Below, piece after piece: positions 62,619 to 64,000 of a stretch of 64,000 nt of DNA. The stretch lies in contig NZ_JAAEHL010000005.1 of NCBI RefSeq assembly GCF_010614725.1, forward strand, positions 62,001 through 126,000, read 5' to 3'. Every line of letters begins with the position of its first letter. The stretch's first letter is position 1. A program made the translations under genes and the position numbers. A model generated the notes under the pieces. The model was not told the origin of the DNA and made no database searches. It saw only the letters and a program-made list of their open reading frames with translations. The DNA comes from Flavobacterium ajazii (GTDB lineage Bacteria; Bacteroidota; Bacteroidia; Flavobacteriales; Flavobacteriaceae).

Positions 62619-63326
62619 TTATTTAGCGTCCATAAAAACATCAACGTTTCGTTGATTTAACTTTTCAGAAAATATTACACCGTCTTTCATATGAATGGTT
62701 CTTTGCGAAAAAGAAGCATCATAATCAGAGTGGGTTACCATCAAAATAGTGGAGCCTTTTGCATGCAGATCGGTTAAAAGTTCCATTACCTCGTTACCGT
62801 TTTTACTGTCAAGGTTTCCCGTTGGCTCATCGGCAAGGATAATTTTTGGGTCGTTTACCAAAGCTCTTGCAACGGCAACTCTTTGCTGCTGTCCTCCTGA
62901 AAGCTGCTGAGGAAAGTGTTTCAAACGATGTGAAATATTTAATTTTTCCGCAATCGCTTCAATTTTTTGTTTTCTTTCTGCTGCTTTTACGTTGTTGTAA
63001 AGCAAAGGCAATTCGATATTGTCATACACAGAAAGTTCGTCGATCAGATTGAAATTCTGAAAAATGAATCCGATGTTTTCCTTACGAACCTGTGCTCTTC
63101 CTTTTTCTTTCAGGACAATCATTTCCTGATCTAATAAGGTATAGCTCCCGTCAGTTGCGCTGTCTAATAGTCCGATAATATTTAATAAAGTAGATTTTCC
63201 ACAACCTGAAGGTCCCATGATAGTTAAAAAATCCCCTTTTTTAATTTCTAAAGAAATACCGCTCAATGCTGATGTTTCTACTTCTTCTGTTCTAAAAACT
63301 TTGGTTAAATTTTGAATTTTTATCAT
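62619..63326 (-). CDS. ABC transporter ATP-binding protein, LolD/MacB type
   Basis: The 235-residue ATPase has Walker A GPSGCGKST near residue 39, Q-loop FIFQNFNLIDELSV, signature LSGGQQQRVAVARAL near 142, Walker B IILADEPTGNLDS, and the switch His in VTHSD. It energises the FtsX-type permease encoded about 120 bases downstream. Confidence 0.95.
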   Translation of the reverse strand: MIKIQNLTKVFRTEEVETSALSGISLEIKKGDFLTIMGPSGCGKSTLLNIIGLLDSATDGSYTLLDQEMIVLKEKGRAQVRKENIGFIFQNFNLIDELSVYDNIELPLLYNNVKAAERKQKIEAIAEKLNISHRLKHFPQQLSGGQQQRVAVARALVNDPKIILADEPTGNLDSKNGNEVMELLTDLHAKGSTILMVTHSDYDASFSQRTIHMKDGVIFSEKLNQRNVDVFMDAK

Positions 63327-63388
63327 TTTGTAAAGGTGTTAAAATGTGATTGACTTCGTTTTTTGATTGATGATTGATGTTTTATTAT

Positions 63389-63461
63389 TTTTGTTTCAGG
63401 TTTCAAGTTTCAAGTTTCAGGTTATTTAGTTACAGAAAACTTGAAACCTGAAACTTGAAAC
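63389..63461. repeat. GTTTCAAG/GTTTCAGG inverted repeat cluster
   Basis: Heptamer-like units GTTTCAA and GTTTCAG run at 63393-63423 and are inverted at 63438-63461. A 17-bp perfect hairpin can form (63407-63423 with 63445-63461), or alternatively 63393-63409 with 63438-63454. The left 29 bases recur exactly at 56180-56208. Confidence 0.7.
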
Positions 63462-63466
63462 AATAT

Positions 63467-64000
63467 TTATTCTTTATTAATCGAAAGCTCTTCTATATCC
63501 TTATAATCTGAATAAGATGATGTAATTATTGATTCCCCTTCTTTTAATCCTTCCAGGACTTCATAATACGAAGGATTTTCACGCCCTGTTTTTATGTTTC
63601 TTCTTTCGGCTTTGTTGCCTTTTACCACAAAAATCCATTTCCCGGCCGTTTCCTGATTAAAGCTTCCTTTTGGAACTACCAAAGTTTTGTTTCGTTCAGA
63701 TAAAATCAGTTTTACGCCAAAACTTAATCCGTCTTGTAATGCGATAGTTTCTTTAGATGTAAAAGCCAGTTCTACTGTAAAATGCCCGTTTTTTACTTCC
63801 GGAATCACTTTGGTTACCATTACTTCAACGGTTTTTCCTTTAAACTCTACCTGTCCTTTCAAACCTTCGCGAACTTTTTCCAGATAAAATTCATCTACAT
63901 CTGCAGCCAGTTTGTATCCTTTTTTAGAATCAATTTTACCGATGCTTTCTCCCGCCTGAAATGTTTTCCCTAAAACAGGTTCAAAAGAAGTCAATCTTCC
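63467..64000 (-). CDS. HlyD/MacA-type efflux adaptor (partial, start beyond the window)
   Basis: The C-terminal 178 residues of a membrane fusion protein are visible: a lipoyl-like segment (GKTFQAGESIGKI), a beta-barrel (GLKGQVEFKGKTVEVMVTKVIPEV) and a membrane-proximal domain (VVPKGSF, GKWIFVVKGNKAERR, then LEGLKEGESIITS). The codon at 63992-63994 is an internal Leu (TTG), so the frame continues past base 64000. It is upstream of the ATPase and permease genes and completes the MacAB-like set. Confidence 0.88.
   Translation of the reverse strand, partial: GRLTSFEPVLGKTFQAGESIGKIDSKKGYKLAADVDEFYLEKVREGLKGQVEFKGKTVEVMVTKVIPEVKNGHFTVELAFTSKETIALQDGLSFGVKLILSERNKTLVVPKGSFNQETAGKWIFVVKGNKAERRNIKTGRENPSYYEVLEGLKEGESIITSSYSDYKDIEELSINKE

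Noticed and set aside
1..64000. CRISPR array, rRNA operon or insertion sequence
   Set aside because: No regularly spaced repeats, no rRNA-like sequence and no transposase gene were seen.

Overview
The window is a stretch of Bacteroidetes chromosome, almost certainly Flavobacterium. It is strongly AT-rich. Recognisable promoters carry the Bacteroidetes -7 element TAnnTTTG, and Shine-Dalgarno sequences are mostly absent. The gene content is flavobacterial: a short primary sigma factor, class II HMG-CoA reductase beside a GYDIA-type GHMP kinase, DUF3857/transglutaminase proteins, a DPP IV gene with two POT transporters, and a Mrp ATPase without the usual CxxC.

Layout. 1-5.6 kb: end of rpsO, pnp, an exported repeat protein, and a fatty acid desaturase divergent from its probable regulator. 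5.6-9.7 kb: two exported DUF3857 proteins, one with a degenerate transglutaminase site. 10-21.6 kb: rpoD, rpe, a lipoprotein nuclease, a C-terminal processing protease, surE, a small membrane protein, lpxB, an NlpC/P60 lipoprotein, comEC, and three paralogous thioredoxin-fold proteins of which two have lost the CxxC. 21.6-27.2 kb: two POT peptide transporters and DPP IV, a peptide-scavenging set. 27.3-29.6 kb: mevalonate-pathway genes. 30.3-36.6 kb: a leftward run coaX, an outer membrane protein, lptC, a small membrane protein, a CNNM/CBS protein and a ppiD-like foldase. 36.7-39.1 kb: tRNA-Phe, an alpha/beta hydrolase-ECF sigma-membrane protein operon, and tRNA-Asp.

39.1-50.85 kb is an integrated genomic island of about 11.7 kb. 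It lies between perfect 60-bp direct repeats made of the 3' end of tRNA-Asp plus its terminator. It carries a tyrosine integrase, an excisionase-like HTH protein, a probable rolling-circle Rep, an XRE regulator, and a tightly coupled four-gene rightward operon. That operon encodes an amino-DNA methyltransferase, a UvrD-like helicase fused to a PD-(D/E)XK Fe-S nuclease, an unrecognised protein with one C-terminal membrane segment, and a DUF4238 protein. I cannot match this combination to a named defence system, and it is the best candidate in the window for an undescribed anti-phage or anti-plasmid system. Relaxase, conjugation and virion genes were not seen.

50.9-57.2 kb: an AraC regulator, a TolC-HlyD-MFS tripartite efflux operon behind a long palindrome, and a HAD phosphatase, with several dispersed palindromic intergenic repeats. 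57.2-59.8 kb: Fe-S related genes (2Fe-2S ferredoxin, NifU-like, Mrp) and an exported protein. 60-64 kb: an ABC permease, its LolD-like ATPase and the C-terminal part of an HlyD-type adaptor, together one MacB-like export system.

All functional calls come from reading the translated sequences and recalled family motifs; no searches were run.
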